64,000 bases of DNA from positions 57,661,551-57,725,550 of the forward strand of contig JAZBQD010000030.1 in the NCBI GenBank assembly GCA_036583965.1, read 5' to 3'. Shown here one piece after another: positions 1 to 13,785 of this stretch. The translations under genes and the position numbers were made by a program. Under the pieces are notes generated by a model. That model was given only the letters and a program-made list of their open reading frames with translations, was not told the DNA's origin and did no database searches. This DNA is from Prunella strophiata. Lineage: Eukaryota; Chordata; Aves; Passeriformes; Prunellidae. Every line of letters starts with the position of its first letter. Within the stretch, counting starts at the first letter, position 1.

Positions 1-2127
1 CTTTCCTTTGTAGTATCCCAGTGTCAGTATTTCATCTCATAACTGCCATACCCATACAGTTGAAATAATTTTTTTGTCTTCTAAAGAAGCATAAGAAATC
101 TCCTGTGGAAAATTCTGTATTTCATGCATATATTACTGAGTGATCATACTTTTGCCAAAATTAACACAATATACTTGTATATGTTCTATTAATTATGATT
201 TAACACCATGATTCGAAATATCTAATTTTGATTGTTTAATAGACTAGAAAATTATTTAATCAAGAGATTAATATCTCCTTAAAAAAGTTACATTACTAGG
301 TTAAAGTCTCAATCTGTTTTGAATTATTATCAGACCCTCTGGCAGTTTGTTTGTAGAATAAGAGGAGTGCCTAAATACAAAGCACTGAGTAACACCAATA
401 GCATAGCTGTACTGTGCATCCATGTATCCCCATAAGATTTTCAAAGTATTCCTCTGGGTATGTTTCTGGACTTGCCTGTTTATTTGGTTTTGATTAAGTG
501 CTCAGAACCTCAGGAATACATTCCCTCCAGTATTTATACCTGTTACCTCTGCTCTGCTCTCACAGGCATGAACAGATTCCCACAACTCCAGCTGTAAGAT
601 GCCAGGATATAATTACAGCATGCAGAGAAGGTGGGGGTAAAAGCTGCTTCTCATACTGCTCTCCTGCTTCTGTCCACAAGTTACCCATGTCCATTTTGCC
701 CATGGCTGTGTCCAAGCAAGTTCTCAAGTTGTCTTCTCTTAGTACTCAGTGATAACATTGATAAAATTAAAGTATGAACTCTCCACATTTAATTCAAAGC
801 ATTAATTCATGGCATTTAATTCAAAGTGTAGGAAAGTCATTCTGGAAGGCTTATGAACACTGAAAAGGAGAACCTTTATGAGAAAAAAAATGTATCTATA
901 TTACTTTTCTTTGTAAAGTGGCCTGGTTCTTCCTATTTTATTCATGCCCAGATATTCATTAATTTGAAATAAATGATAATGGAAGTAGTGAAAACATATA
1001 ATGGTAAAATGTATTATATACCAGGTAAAATGTATTATAAATATCGAAGGGTTCTAGATTTTTTGCCCAAAACCAAACTAGATTTTCTTCAATAAAAAAT
1101 GTAACTCTTCCCCTTAGAGAAGGAATCCAACAAAAGTAAATCCCTCAGAAAATCATTAAAAATAGAAAAAATAAATTAAAAAATAGCTCAATTCATACAA
1201 TAGCTGATATAATAAATAGGGAAATCAAGCATTTTAAAGTGTAAATGAAATATTAGCTTTTTCTAATAATTTCTACAAACATTGAAAAATACCTGGAATA
1301 CATACATGCAAAACAAAATATTTTCTCTTTATTGTATAAATCAAGAAAGTGACATTTTATATAGTTAAGATCCTCTAAGAGATAGAAAACCTAACTCAAG
1401 AAGGAAAAAACTATAAAGCTTTTCTTCTAGTTTGTGTCACATGTTCATGTATACCTAGTGCATTTTGTGGAGAGGCCATTATTATTAAACAGACTTTTCA
1501 AATTCCAGTTGGTACCTGCCTAATTTTTTTTTTCATACTACTGACACTAGAAGGTAAAATTTGTAGCAATTCTCTTGTCTAGCACCATTTCCAGTTAAAA
1601 AAAGAGAGCAGTTGTACCTGTATATGTTAATAACAAAGGATTAACAAATCTACCCCTGCCAAAAGGTAGACACCAAACCTAGTTCTTCAGTTTTACTTTA
1701 ATTTCAGGGGACATTTTTATTTGATATTTTTTTGTTGGGTTTTTAGCTATGGGGTGTTTTGTTTTAAAATATTATATGGTATTCATTGAATGTATTAATG
1801 ATTTTTTGCATAAAATTGTGGAAATAACAGCTCAGGAATTAAATTAATAAAAAAATTTAATTTATTTTTGAACTTTCTCTCATAGTTTCTAACTTTGTGT
1901 ATAATTTAAAAGATAATACAGCATTTCAGAATAGGTCCATATTTCAAAGTGCAGTACTTTCAGTTCAATATTTTCTTACAGAAAATTGTTTTAAGATGTT
2001 CATTCACAAAACAAAGCTTTGCTTTCCCTCCAGCATAAGTTTTATTGAAGATGATAAGTTCAACTGGGACACGAAAAAATTCATTTAATTAGAAATCAAA
2101 GCCATTGTCTAACAAACTTCTTTACAA

Positions 2128-2130
<3 letters not shown>
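1..2130. other. AT-rich non-coding stretch, nothing recognised
   Basis: The sequence is AT-rich with short A and T runs and many in-frame stops. A short open frame at 498-752 lies in slightly more balanced sequence, but it has no recognisable domain and no convincing splice context. I see no mobile-element signature. Confidence 0.6.
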
Positions 2131-2171
<41 letters not shown>

Positions 2172-2190
2172 ATCTCTCTCTCTCTCTCCT
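2131..2190. repeat. (CT)n microsatellite
   Basis: A run of CT dinucleotides is uninterrupted from about 2132 to 2165, then continues with single interruptions (CTGT, CTAT) to about 2190. Such uninterrupted dinucleotide runs are usually length-polymorphic. Confidence 0.95.
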
Positions 2191-5100
2191 CTTGCTCCCT
2201 CTCCTCTAAGATTATTTTGATAATTTTTCAAAGAGAGTAATAAAACTTTAAACTGCTCAGTAAAACCACAAAATGACACTCAAGTGTGTGTGCTTATTTA
2301 TGTCCATATTCTTCATTCACAGCATCCAAAAAAACTCTGAAAAAAATTTCAAAATATAATTTTCATATAATCTATTTTTTTTCTCTTCAGTATTTCATTT
2401 TGGACATAAAATCAAAATATTCATTTTTGGAATAGATGTGACATGAAATGGAATTTTATCATTGTGCAGTCAGCTGCAATGCTAATAAATTATTTTTATA
2501 TTTCTCATTGGGTACACAACTTTGATCACATTATAAGTCTCAGGGGAAAAAAACCCACCTGTTACATTATAATATAATTCATAGCAATTAATTACATGCA
2601 GCAACTTCATGAATAGATTGCTAAACTAATTCATAGGGAGTGCAATGAAAAATAGTAAACATTTTCTGTGATTACTGACATAACTTGTGGTTATTGATAT
2701 AAATTTAATTAATGATTTTAAAGTAACACCATAAAGTCTAACTTTTTTCTACCTTGCTAATGTTACAATCACATTTATACTATATCTGTTACTCTCACTC
2801 TACCTATTTACCCAATCCCTTTTTCATATATAACTAATGTAAATACTATATTCGTGTGTATATATATGGTCTTTACAGAAATATGTGTATGTATGTAAAT
2901 AAAAAAAAAATCAGCATATTGGACATAGCTCTTGCGCACTACAAATAATTATATGGTTTGATTTAAAATTAAAATTAAAACTTACTCTTATTCCAAATTA
3001 TTTAAAAAACCTACTACAAACTTAGTAGGAATTATTGCATAAGCATTTAATATGCAGTGATATTGTGTAAGTAATTTTGCAAGAAAGAATATTAACTTTT
3101 AACAATCTCTCTAACATTTTAAAAGGACCAACCCAATGATAATATTGCTAGACACATGTTTAAGTCATGAAAAATAAAGTTACACAATGGAAATACAGGA
3201 AGACCTTTAACACCAAAGTGGTTTGGGTTTAGCTAACATTTACCTCCAAATATAGGAAATAACCTGACTCCCTTCCTGAATAGGTGACATGTTTATTTTA
3301 CCTCATGCCCTCCTGTTCCTCAGTAGTCTTTGACTTATCATATTGTGACCTTTATAATAGCTTTATAGAGGATCAATCAGGCCAAGACGGAGCTGTAATA
3401 CAAAGAAGTATTCATTATTTTATATTGGCTTAAACTAATAGAGATGACAAGTAAAACACAAGTGATTGATTTCCTGACCTTTAAAGTGTTTTATATGTAA
3501 AGTGCATAAGTTCCAGACATACAAGATATTTAATGTTAAAAATGAATTTTAATGTTTAACTATGTTTGTTATATGCTGCCAATGGAACTCAAGTTTCATG
3601 ACAGCAAGATCTACTGTTTCATCTCTTTCCAAAGACACTTCATGAACTTCTCTAAAATTTTTCCAGTTCTTTAGAGTATACATTGAATTTTCAAGGAAAA
3701 AATCTCTTTTAAGAGTTATTCATTTTACTGTGACTACGAACTGAATTTTAATCAAACCAAAATCAAGTTCAGAAATTTTTCAGAAGCTGATTTTCCAAAA
3801 ACCTACATAAACTACTAATGTATCTTTGGGACTGAATATAAAATGGCAGCATTAAAAACTGTGTGGCAATAGGAAAAATAGGGAAAAAAATTCATGTTTT
3901 ACTGTTTTGACAAAAATTAGAACCCGTTTCAGAAAGAAACTAATGATCTAACAATCTAAATTCTATAAGGAATTTATTGAATCTTTATGCACTTTTACAC
4001 TACAGAAAGTAAATTTTAAGCACCTGCTCATAAATTGAGACTTAGTATGTAGTTCTTTAATTCCCTTCTATATTCTCTGAATCTTAACTTTCATGACCAA
4101 TAGTTCTTCAAAAAATCTGTACTTAGGCCAACACCCAACTACACTGATTCTGCCTAGAGACAAGAATATGGATGTCTTTATCAAACAAAATCCAAATTAC
4201 TATCCTCATCTGCTCCCTAGTTAAAGAAAATTAATTTCTGACTTTTTCTTCAACCACTACTGTGCATCTGAATGGAATCATATTGATACATATATATATA
4301 TATTTAATGCACGCATTTCAAAGTTTCTTTTTTTCTCCACTAGCTAGTGTCATCAACAATTTATCCTTTTGATGCTTTCAGTAAGCCAAAAGAGCCTTAA
4401 TTTTGCTGAAAATGCAACAGGCTTTTAGAACAGCTTAAGTGGGTCATTTAAACATTACACTTTAAACATTATCTTATCAACTCCCCCCTCCAAAAAAAAA
4501 AAAAAAAAAACAAACCAAAAAAACCAAAACTATTTGCATGGTAGCAGATTAGAATGGACTCTTCTGACCATGGTCCTTCTTGCTCCTGAATTAAAAATTT
4601 CTTAGTCACTAAGGTAACTATAGATGTAGAATGAAATTGTATTTATCTCTAGAAATAACAACTGCTGTAATTTATGCAAAATGAGGAATAAAAATGTTAC
4701 CATTAATATTAGAGAGACTAGACTTAAGTGGATTTCCTCAGCTTGCTTATTATTGTTTTGTGCTAGTATTCTAATTTGTAGGAGATATATTGCCATCTCA
4801 AGCAATATCTATCAACCGTACCACATAATTATACAAATTAAACACACATTTAGCAGTTCTGATATTTAGTTGGTGACTAATACCTAACTAATGAATGTTA
4901 AATAATATGGCAAATATGTTTGTTAAATGCCCTTTCCTGGGACAAATTGGTTCACCTCCTACACAGTAGTAAAAGAATACATAAATAGCACATGAAGCCT
5001 AAGAGTTTCTGTATTCATCTTGCTGGATGCCTAGATGTCAAAAAAAAAAAAAAAATAAAAAAAAAAAAAATAAGAAAGGGTTGAAATTACCATGAATGTC

Positions 5101-5222
5101 TGCTGTCTCCATGTTCTGAAACTTTCTTCCCCCTTTCCTTTCACCTTTTTTTTTTTTTCCCCAGTGTTTTCTTCTTAAAGTGTGTTTCAGTAAAAACAAA
5201 CAAACCAAATCAATGTGTCTTT
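2191..5222. other. AT-rich non-coding stretch with simple repeats
   Basis: No gene or mobile element is recognised. Small simple repeats are present: a TA run at about 4288-4303, an A tract at 4492-4510 followed by an A/C-rich tail, two A runs separated by one T at 5041-5071, and a T tract near 5147-5158. Short open frames on both strands at 4602-4869 overlap each other and look like chance. Confidence 0.55.
5041..5071. repeat. Poly(A) tract with one interruption
   Basis: Fifteen A residues, a T, then a further long A run. There is no identifiable retroposed body immediately upstream, so this is recorded only as a simple repeat. Confidence 0.9.
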
Positions 5223-5402
5223 CAGAGACTCACAGAATGTGTAAGGTTAGAAGTGACCACAGTGGGCCATCTGGTCCAACCTTACTGCTCAAGCAGGGTC
5301 ATCCTGGAGCACATTACACAGGATTGCATGCAGACAATTCTTTAATATATCCAGGGATGGAGATTTCCACAACTGGACACAGTAATCCAGATGTGGTCTC
5401 TT
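5223..5402 (-). mobile_element. CR1 LINE fragment, 3' region, internally deleted
   Basis: The plus strand reads as the reverse complement of a CR1 3' end. It opens with a cacagaat motif, then passes through blocks recognisable as 'ggccatctggtccaacct', 'gctcaagcagggtca' and a 'ggagatttccacaac' segment. At about 5373 it jumps to a block (actggacacagtaatccaga) that normally lies several hundred bases further into the element. This implies an internal deletion in the source copy or after insertion. No coding capacity remains. The family assignment is from memory of the avian CR1 consensus. Confidence 0.85.
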
Positions 5403-8400
5403 TTCTTGAAATCTGGTAGGACTTGATCAGAATTATTATTGTAATAATTATTCCTTAAGAAGTGAAAAAAAAAAATTGCAAGGATTTTTGATTTCAATGA
5501 GCATTTTCTATTCTCTATTTAAAATTTAGACCTCCTGGAATTTTCTGTTATGACAGTTAAATTGTCCTGTCCTTGTCCTCTTTAAGATCCTCATCTCTTT
5601 CAGGATATTGTCTCTCTCCTCAGAGCAGTCAAAAGTTACATTTTCAGACAAGAAATTGTAGTTGATATATTTGTACATTTCCAGATCCTCTAACAGGATG
5701 CTGAGTTAATATTCTTTATCATCATTAACTGAGTATTATAGTTATCTGTAATTTTCACTTTCATTTTTTCCAGAATAAGAAAAGATCAGAACTCCCAACT
5801 GTAAGCAACACAAGTCTTACAGTTATCAACATTTTCCTTGGCATTTCACTCTCTGTTCAATTAAATTCCTTAGGCAATTCCCACTTGGATGTAGGTTACA
5901 GGATAGATTCTTAGATGTTGTATTCTTTACAGAAATATCATGAAAAGCACTTTAAAATTACTATAATAATATCACATAATGCATTATTGGCAAGTCTGTA
6001 GCCCCTCTAAGAATAAGAAATAGTAAGAAGTGTCTAAGAGGACTAATACATGGGCAAATGAAGATACAGAAGCACTACAGAAGCAGAGAACAAAAAAAAA
6101 AAAAATAAATTATAAGGGATCATATCTGCTGTTACAAAACCTCAGTCTTTAGACAGGTACTAAATTTTTTTCATATTCAAACATTCAAGAATGCTATTAT
6201 CTGATTGATAATTCTCCACATACAACATAGTTTCAACAAATAAAAAATAAAATAGTCATTCAAATACTGATAAACATGCAATAGTCATGCAATAATGATA
6301 AATGTTTTCTCCACAACCATTAACAACCAAAACTCAAGATCAACCTGACACTACTGATTATTATCAAATATAAAATTCAAACTGTACTACTAATAAATCT
6401 TTAATTTTATGTGTATGTGTATGTTTCTCGGGTTGGTAGCATGTACTTCATCTTTGCCTATAAGAAAATATTTTGATGAAAATGACTCCAACAAATTAAT
6501 TTTTATTATGCATTTATTTGTTTAATCTGAAATATTTACAGAAGCTCAGTTTCAGGAAATTATATAGTGGTACTTATTCATATTTTAGTCTTGTTCAACA
6601 CAAGGAGTTCTGAAAAGTAAGTACTGACTCAGATATTTGTTTTGCTATGTTCCCAGAAGAAATCTAGATCGTGCTGTCATGGGCTTTGAAAGAAAGATTA
6701 GTATTTGTGACATGTACAGGTATGTCGTGTGTAATACCTGATGTGAGATATATGGGATATCTTAAACTTCTTTTCATCCAAGTATACTTTCATATGAACA
6801 TATATGTACATATATATGTATATACATACATATGCACACATTTATATGTATATTCATATCAATCTATATAAATATATATTTTGCATGTATGTACATGAAA
6901 GCTGGTGTTATACTTTCACACCTAGTCCCACTTACCACATAAATGTTTTTATATTCTTCTAAAATCTTGTTTTCATCTATTGTCAAAACCTAGTTGCCAA
7001 AAACACTCACACAAGGTATTTTCTCAAGATTTTTGTAGTCCAGCTTTTTCATGTTAAACACCCTAATTTGATTCTCACATTTTCTTTTCTTTGTAACACT
7101 GGGGGTTTTAGTTGCAATTCTACAGATCCTAGGCTTGGATTTCTCTCTATAAGATGTTTATTATTATTTTTAGTTGAATACATTTTAAGTCACACTAATC
7201 ATATTTTGGAAACCTGGGAAGATGCATTAATTATTGATTAAAATTATTAACACCAGGTATTTTCAGAGAATATTAATTCTGTGGAAAACCTAGATAACAG
7301 TCTCAGCCACTGATTTTTTAAAATAATTTTCTTAAAGATATTTTAGGAGAATTATCTATTTACTATAATTGAAGCATAATTTTTAGTTTCCTGTAACAAA
7401 ACACTTAGTTTTAGTGTCATGTTTACAAGACACTTTTACTTTACACTTAGCTTTCTGTAACAAGACTAAGAACACCCTTCTTATTTCAGGGTGAATAATA
7501 TTAAGATAGACTTTTCAGAAAAAAATCCTACTCCTTATATTTGAAATGCAGCCTATCTTGTAACTTTAGATGTTCACATACCCAAATTGTGTCATTTATG
7601 ACAATCAAACCACAGGAAATAAATACTGGATTTTTTGAAAATCTTTCATCTCTCTTCCCGTAAAACATTAACTACAATAAATAAATAAGTAAAGTAACTA
7701 TATCTAACCAATCACATATAAAGGTAAATGAAAGTTAGTCTCTGTGCTAACCATATTTCAGTTGAAAAAATGTAAGATGAATTAGACATTCAAGAAAGAA
7801 ATTAGGAAATAATAATGCAGTAGTGGAACATAATAATCTACCCAAAAATCATGTAAAACTGTGACACTGGTCTGATAAAAAGGAAAAAAAAGAAAGAAAA
7901 AAAAAAGTATTTCCGTGGTTGTTTATGCCTGAGCTCACCCTGACCGACTCTCTTACTCTGTTCACAGTCAATGAAGAGAAGTAAACACTTCCAGGGATGA
8001 TTTATTTCATCCTAAAAAATATGCCTAAGATAAGTCAGATCAGCTGTGTCCTAAAAGAGTATTCTTTTTCCCACTAGTTAGAAAGGGCACACACATAAGA
8101 CTGCCTCATGTCTGCAATGTGGATGTTCAATATAACTCATCAAATTTCTGTAATATAATTGCAGCGTTTTCATATATTTTGTCAGATTCTATTTTCAAGA
8201 ATGTTTAAAAGTAGTAACAAGATGGAAGGATTTCAGTCGACATGAACAGACCTAAATGAATAAATCTTAATGAAATTTTGTTCAGATTGAATAAAATGGA
8301 AGTTTAAATTTACAGAGTTGTGTCCACAACACTAATATAAGAGTATGTCATATGCTTAGTCGCATAACCTAATTGATATTTACAATAGACAAAGTAATAC

Positions 8401-11277
8401 TGATTTCAGTAGATACTGTTGTAAACTACACTTAAGAACACTTGGTATGCCACATTTTCTAAAGAATTGATTCCTTGATTAACTGGTTAGGCATCAGTGT
8501 TTGGTTTTTTTCTCTTCTGTTATCCAGATATGATCTTAGAGTCTATCTAGAAGTTATCACCATGATATTTGAGTGTACTAGAATAATAAAGAACCATTGA
8601 TTAATCACTTAGTGTGTATATCAAAAACTTTGAAACATGATTTTTACAGAAGCAATTTTTTAAAGTTTCAAGGAAAAAAGGAATACAAAGCTATCAGTAG
8701 AAAATTAAACTTTTATTCAGAGTCTGACTTGCCTCCAAATGTTTGAGAACTTAATTTTATTAGAAAATGCTGTGTAAAAAGAGAAAGCCTAGGTGCTACT
8801 TTGTTCATATTTAAACCCCACAAAAAATATTTTAGCCTAGTTGTCACAGGGAATACCATGTGGGCTGTTTTCAGTCATGTAAACATATTTTTGTAGGGCT
8901 ATTAATGGCTGTTTAGAAATTCTTGTGGTTTCCAGCTGCTGCTGCTGAAATCTGCAGACTTATTTAATTCATACTTGCCATGTTTGCCAGCCCCACAGTA
9001 TAGATCTCTGTAAGTATCTATAAATCAAGATGCATAGGAAACAGTCTGTTTTACCCAAAGATTACCATCTACTGTCAGACACCTGATCTTGGTTGTCCAC
9101 AGGAAAAGAACTTAACTTTAAAAACAGTTAATGATCAAAATCTTGTTTACAGGCAAGGAGGAATCACCTTATATACACAATCAATAATTTGTCATTAATA
9201 TAATTTAAATTTTAGCAGTTTAACCCAAGAATCATTATTAGTTCAGATTTGATTGTTACAGAAAAAGAAGGAATAGTTCTGCAGAGGAAAAAGTCATAAT
9301 AAATGTGCATGGTTTACAGTTGTGGGGTCCTCAGTGTTAGCTTATATCCCATCCCTTTTCATCCCACAATTATGCATCTCTAGCCCACATCCTGTGTAGC
9401 CACGGACACAAAGCCTGTACTGTAGTACCAGAAACCTCTTTCTCTATGCTATCATTAAGTTCTCATCCTAAAATGTTGGGGACACTGTTCATAAGTTATT
9501 CAAAAGCAAACCAAATTGGCTGGTTAATTAGAAAAATTACTGTCACAGTTAAACCAAGTGAAACAAAGCTGCAGGCAGGTTAATAAAGGATCAGAGAGAG
9601 AAAGTCCACCAAGCCTGAGTCCTGAGGCTTTGTGCAAAACATGTGCCCTGTTACTACCTGTGTCAGTGCCATAGGGTATTGAAATGTAGTGCTGTTCAGG
9701 AACAAATTTACATCCTGCCTTCCTCCAGCTCTTGTTATTAAATGGCCTAGGATGTTGGAAAATGGAGATTTGGAGGCCAGTTGATGACACATACGATGCA
9801 GTCTGCATAAGTTCCATGTTCTGGAGAGGCAGCTGGTGGCCAAGGAGAGCTGCTTTAAGGCACATAGGATGGTATAAAATGCTTGTGTTAAACTTGTTGT
9901 ATATATAATCAATTAAGAAAGAAAGCTTTTTGAGATGGCAATTCATCCCAACCAGAGACAGATTTAATGTGAGGAAGTGATCTTATGACTACAAAGGGTA
10001 AATACGCAGCTACCTTAGACTTAGAAACCTAAATTTCAGACATCAAAATCAAAATGGAATAAATAATCATTCATGCTGTAATAACAGCAAATATTGTTGA
10101 GTCATCCTTGATTACATGTTTGCTCAATCAGTATTACAACACTTCAGGATGAGAGACTTCTCTGTTTCTGAATTCACATATCCATGCTAAACTGGCAAGG
10201 CTTGCTAACATGCCCCAACACCATGCTAGTAAGTCTATTCATCAGTGATCTGTTCCAGAAATAGCCTCTCTGCTTGTTAAGTATTGTCTGTATAGGCATA
10301 TGCTCTCTTTTTAAACCTAAAAACCCTTACTTGTTTACATATTTCTTTTAAACATAAACCAAAAGTGTGAAATGGAGAATTTAACTGTCACTCCTTTTAA
10401 TTAATTTTCCTTTTTCATGCTTTGTGAAACGACTCTTTCAGTCCTAGCTCCCTCCTGTTCCTTACTCTAAAGAGCTTCTCTCTTAGAAAATAAAACAAGT
10501 TCTTAGAGATAGTGGGATAGTTAAACCAAAGCACATTATATTTCAGATAATGACATTCAACGCATTTTCCTTATAATCATTCCTAAACGACTGATCAGGG
10601 AGTATATATGGAGAGGAACTGATTAAATAATGATAGCTATCCTTCAGCTAGTACAGGTAGCTGAACAGAATTAAACATAAGTTATTTTTGAATTCAGCAA
10701 GCATACTGGTCTAGAGAGCATACATCAAAGGTCAGCATGCTTTTTGGGTTCTCTGGAGTCCATTTGTTGGCCAATGGCTTTGAGCTGCTTGATTGTGAAC
10801 TGTCTTTTAGCTCTTCTGAGGATAAATTCTGGTTGCTTTAAAGTAGGTTTTGAGTTGGTTTTTAAATTGTTCTTATGGGATCATGAATTGTCATCAATAG
10901 GGACACACATGAGCTTAAAAAGAAAGACATCTGCAAGACAGTTTGAGTGCCTTGAAAATTCTCACTGCAACAATTAGTTGAATTTGATATAATGAACTAA
11001 GTGATTAGTTGTTGTCTTGCACTAGTTTTTGTAACTTTATAACCTGAAGGGATCCTGAAAGAATTAGCTTATGGAAATTTTATCTAGAAGTTATTATTTT
11101 CTGATGAATTGGTATTATATTCTGACCGTGGTAATACCTCCAGAAAAATGAATTAATTCTCCCTAATTTATTAAACATCTCCTACTTATCCTTTGTTTTA
11201 CTCACCTGATACGTAAAAGATGCACTCCTATATATGCTGACTCTTTCCTGTCTAATATTGGTTCAAGAACACCTGTA
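5403..11277. other. AT-rich non-coding stretch
   Basis: Nothing firm is recognised over nearly 6 kb. Features seen are an A tract near 6090-6105, a TA/CA/TATG-rich segment at about 6795-6890, and an A/G-rich run near 7880-7907. An open frame on the minus strand at 9524-9946 (140 codons) lies in somewhat more GC-rich sequence but overlaps a second minus frame of 110 codons and has no recognisable domain. The 7920-8110 segment has the feel of an interspersed repeat, but I could not name a family. Confidence 0.45.
6795..6890. repeat. TA/CA/TATG-rich simple repeat
   Basis: The segment is dominated by imperfect alternation of tatg, taca and ta units. It yields an open frame rich in Tyr, Ile, His and Val on the plus strand that is purely compositional. 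Confidence 0.8.
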
Positions 11278-11576
11278 AGAAAGATGGGAGTAAGGATTTT
11301 AGCAGTGCCCATTGTGATGGAAAAGGGACAAGGGTTTTAAACTAATGATGATTCACACTAGATATACTAAAATGGAAATTCTGTACTGTGAGAGTGGTGA
11401 AACATTGGTACAGGTTGCTCAGAGAGGTGGTCAATATTCAAGGTCAGGTCAGATGTGGTTCTGAGGAACCTGATCTACTGAAACATGTCCCTGCTCATTG
11501 CAGGGATGTTAGATTAGCTGACCTTCAAATGTCTCCTTCAACCCAAAACATTCTACGTGTCTATGATTTAAGATTC
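11278..11576 (+). mobile_element. CR1 LINE fragment, 3' end
   Basis: Sense-strand CR1 3' region. The blocks appear in the expected order: a 'gggacaagggttttaaact' block, 'actgtgagagtggtgaaaca' with the following 'ggtacaggttgctcagagag', then the 'caggtcagatgtggttctga' block, a 'tgatct' region, and the terminal cttcaacccaaaacattcta stretch leading to a degraded octamer tail ending near 11576. The copy is 5'-truncated like almost all CR1s. The open frame at 11388-11582 reads through the CR1 3' region and is not a gene. Confidence 0.88.
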
Positions 11577-12969
11577 ATCTGATGACATAAGTTTGACTGC
11601 TGTCAAACATTTGAACTGCATTAATTACTCTCTTCTTTGGATTCTTCATTAGCTAAGGCCATTATATGAGAAGTTCATGTCACCATCTACTAGTAGGATA
11701 TGCAATTTCAATGAGTTTGAGAGTCTTCTCTATGGCTAGTTTTGGAAATTTACATCATATAACTGAGTCAGGATTTTCTACATCCAGATAATGTTAAGAA
11801 GCCTGAAAATATTTTTATTTTTTTTAGAAAATGAATTCTGAGCTTGAAACCATAAAATATTCACATTTTAGCTGCTGTGATGTACTCCCTCAAATGCAAA
11901 TGCTAATACTGCTGTAAGCAAGACAGCTGAAGGATGTGAAACAAGGTCTGTACAGAAAGATAATATCCTTTATTAGGCAAAATGTTGTGAGTGAAAAAAA
12001 ATGGACTTTTCATATACTATTTCTTATTCATGTTTGGTGTTTGCCTTTTCAGTATGTTGATCTTGTCTTGGTACAGAGAAAGATTGTTTTCTTTGTTTTG
12101 TTTGTTTTCTTTATTTTTGCTTTTTTTTTTGTTGTTGTTGTTGTTTTTCTAAAGGCATTATCTCTTCTTACATGCCAAGATTCATGAAATATATGAGAGA
12201 TGGTGGTAGAGTTGCATGTTGTAGCACAAAAAGTTGTAACAGGATGATGGTGTAAAATACAGTAATGTTTCAAGATGAAGGATCCAAAATACTGCTTTTA
12301 GTTTGCAGAAATCAGCCAGGTTTCATGTTTAGCAATTTATCTGCAGAGTTCAACAGGCCTCTGTGGGGTCTTTCCTGCTCCCTTCTTTGAAGTACAGAGT
12401 TATTGGCAAAGTCCTTTACATCAACCACAATGATTTTCATATATGACCTGACTATTAAGGACATATTGAAAATAACTTAAATGTACTGTCTAGCTACTTC
12501 TTTCTTTGTGTAACTAAACAAATTAGGAATCAGCCCCAGTGAAACAGACAGCAGTTTTGCCAAGCTGCCCACTTCAAGGACCATCCATTCATTTGGGTTT
12601 CAGCTGTAGCATTTATGTCTTTATCATAAAAAAAGGTTTCCAGATTTTAATATCCTAATTGCTATAATGTAAGGTGCCTTTGGAAAGTCAAAAGAACAAG
12701 AGACAACCAGTGAAGTAATAATAGGTTTAAAATTATGAAATTTAACTGTCCCTCATGATATTCCTAATATTTCATGTATGTGAAGGCTTACTTCCCTTGA
12801 TATTGCTTGTTATCTGGATATCATATATGTATCTGGATATCATATATCATTTTATGCCAAATTTTCCCTTGGTGATTGGGTCTTATTGGCTTTTTTAGAT
12901 TAATGGAAGTGGTTTTATTCACTTCAACAGAACTTCCACAAGTTAGATTGAGCACAAGCTCATAAAGGA
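11577..12969. other. AT-rich non-coding stretch
   Basis: No gene was recognised. A T/G-rich stretch (T run followed by four GTT units) lies at about 12120-12150 and accounts for open frames rich in Phe and Val or Lys and Thr on the two strands. A perfect tandem duplication at 12811-12847 is listed separately. Confidence 0.55.
12811..12847. repeat. Two-copy tandem repeat, period 19
   Basis: An 18-base unit, tatctggatatcatatat, occurs at 12811-12828 and again at 12830-12847, separated by one G. The copies are identical, pointing to a recent local slippage or duplication. Confidence 0.9.
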
Positions 12970-13785
12970 CAAGTTAGTCGTCTGGAGTAGTCATCAGAGA
13001 TTCAACCAGGGGAAATCATACTCGATCGTCTGGATAGACCTTCATGATGAAATAACTGGTAGAGGGGGAAGAGCAGGGGATAATGTCTACCCAGATTTCA
13101 GGAAGGCCTTTGGCATTGTCTCCTATAAGATCCTCACAAACAAGTATGTTCATTTAAGATCAAAGACATGAGGACTAGTCAGAGTCTGATAAGTAGCAGT
13201 GTCCCCATGGGTCAGTACTGGGTCAAGTCCTGTTTAATATTGTGATTAATGACCCAGATGATGGGGCAGAGTGTACCCCTCAGCAAGTTTCCTGATGACA
13301 CAAAACTCTGAGGAATAGCTAATATGACAAATGATTAAGATTATGGTCAAAATTATGTCTGGAAGGACATCAACAGACTGGAGAAATGAGCCACAGAAAG
13401 TTCATGGAGCTCAATAATGGGAATTGCGAAGTCCTACACCTGGCAAGGAACAACCTCATGCAATAATATATGCTTGGGGCTGCCTAGATGAGAGAGGTTG
13501 GCAGACTACACCCTGGAGAAATGTTGGGGAATACCAACTGAAACAGGAACCAGCAGTGTGCCCTTATGCCAAAGAGTGCAAAAGGAATCCTGGGCTACAG
13601 TAGATAAATTATTGCCAGCAGGTTGAGGGAGACCAGAAAGACTGTGGAGACATTCACCCCACCTTGGAGATGTTCAAAAGCAATTTAGACATGTCCTGGA
13701 CATACAGTTCTAGATAACCATGCTTGGGCAGGGGGGTTGGATGAGATGACCTCCAGGGGTCCCTTCTAACCCTAAACATCATTTT
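12970..13785 (+). mobile_element. CR1 LINE fragment with decayed reverse transcriptase region
   Basis: Sense-strand CR1 of about 0.8 kb. It begins within the RT domain: a 'ggggaaatcata' block, then 'atgatgaaataactgg', then the 'aaggcctttggcattgtc' region. After a deletion near 13140-13195 it resumes at 'gggtcagtactgggtc' and continues through the RT active-site box, which reads F-P-D-D-T-K-L near 13288-13308 where CR1 normally has F-A-D-D. It then runs into the 3' region and ends at a 'cttctaaccctaaacatcat' block near 13785. Stops, frameshifts and deletions make it a dead copy. The two halves probably belong to one element, but two adjacent insertions cannot be excluded. Confidence 0.85.

Noticed and set aside
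6671..6871. Open frame rich in Tyr, Ile, His and Val
   Set aside because: Its second half is translation of the TATG/TACA simple repeat.
7920..8110. Possible interspersed repeat
   Set aside because: It has a repeat-like feel, but I could not match it to a family or find ends, so it was not listed as an element.
9524..9946. 140-codon minus-strand open frame
   Set aside because: It overlaps a second long minus frame, contains no recognisable domain, and has no splice or promoter support. Chance or a decayed unknown repeat is more likely.
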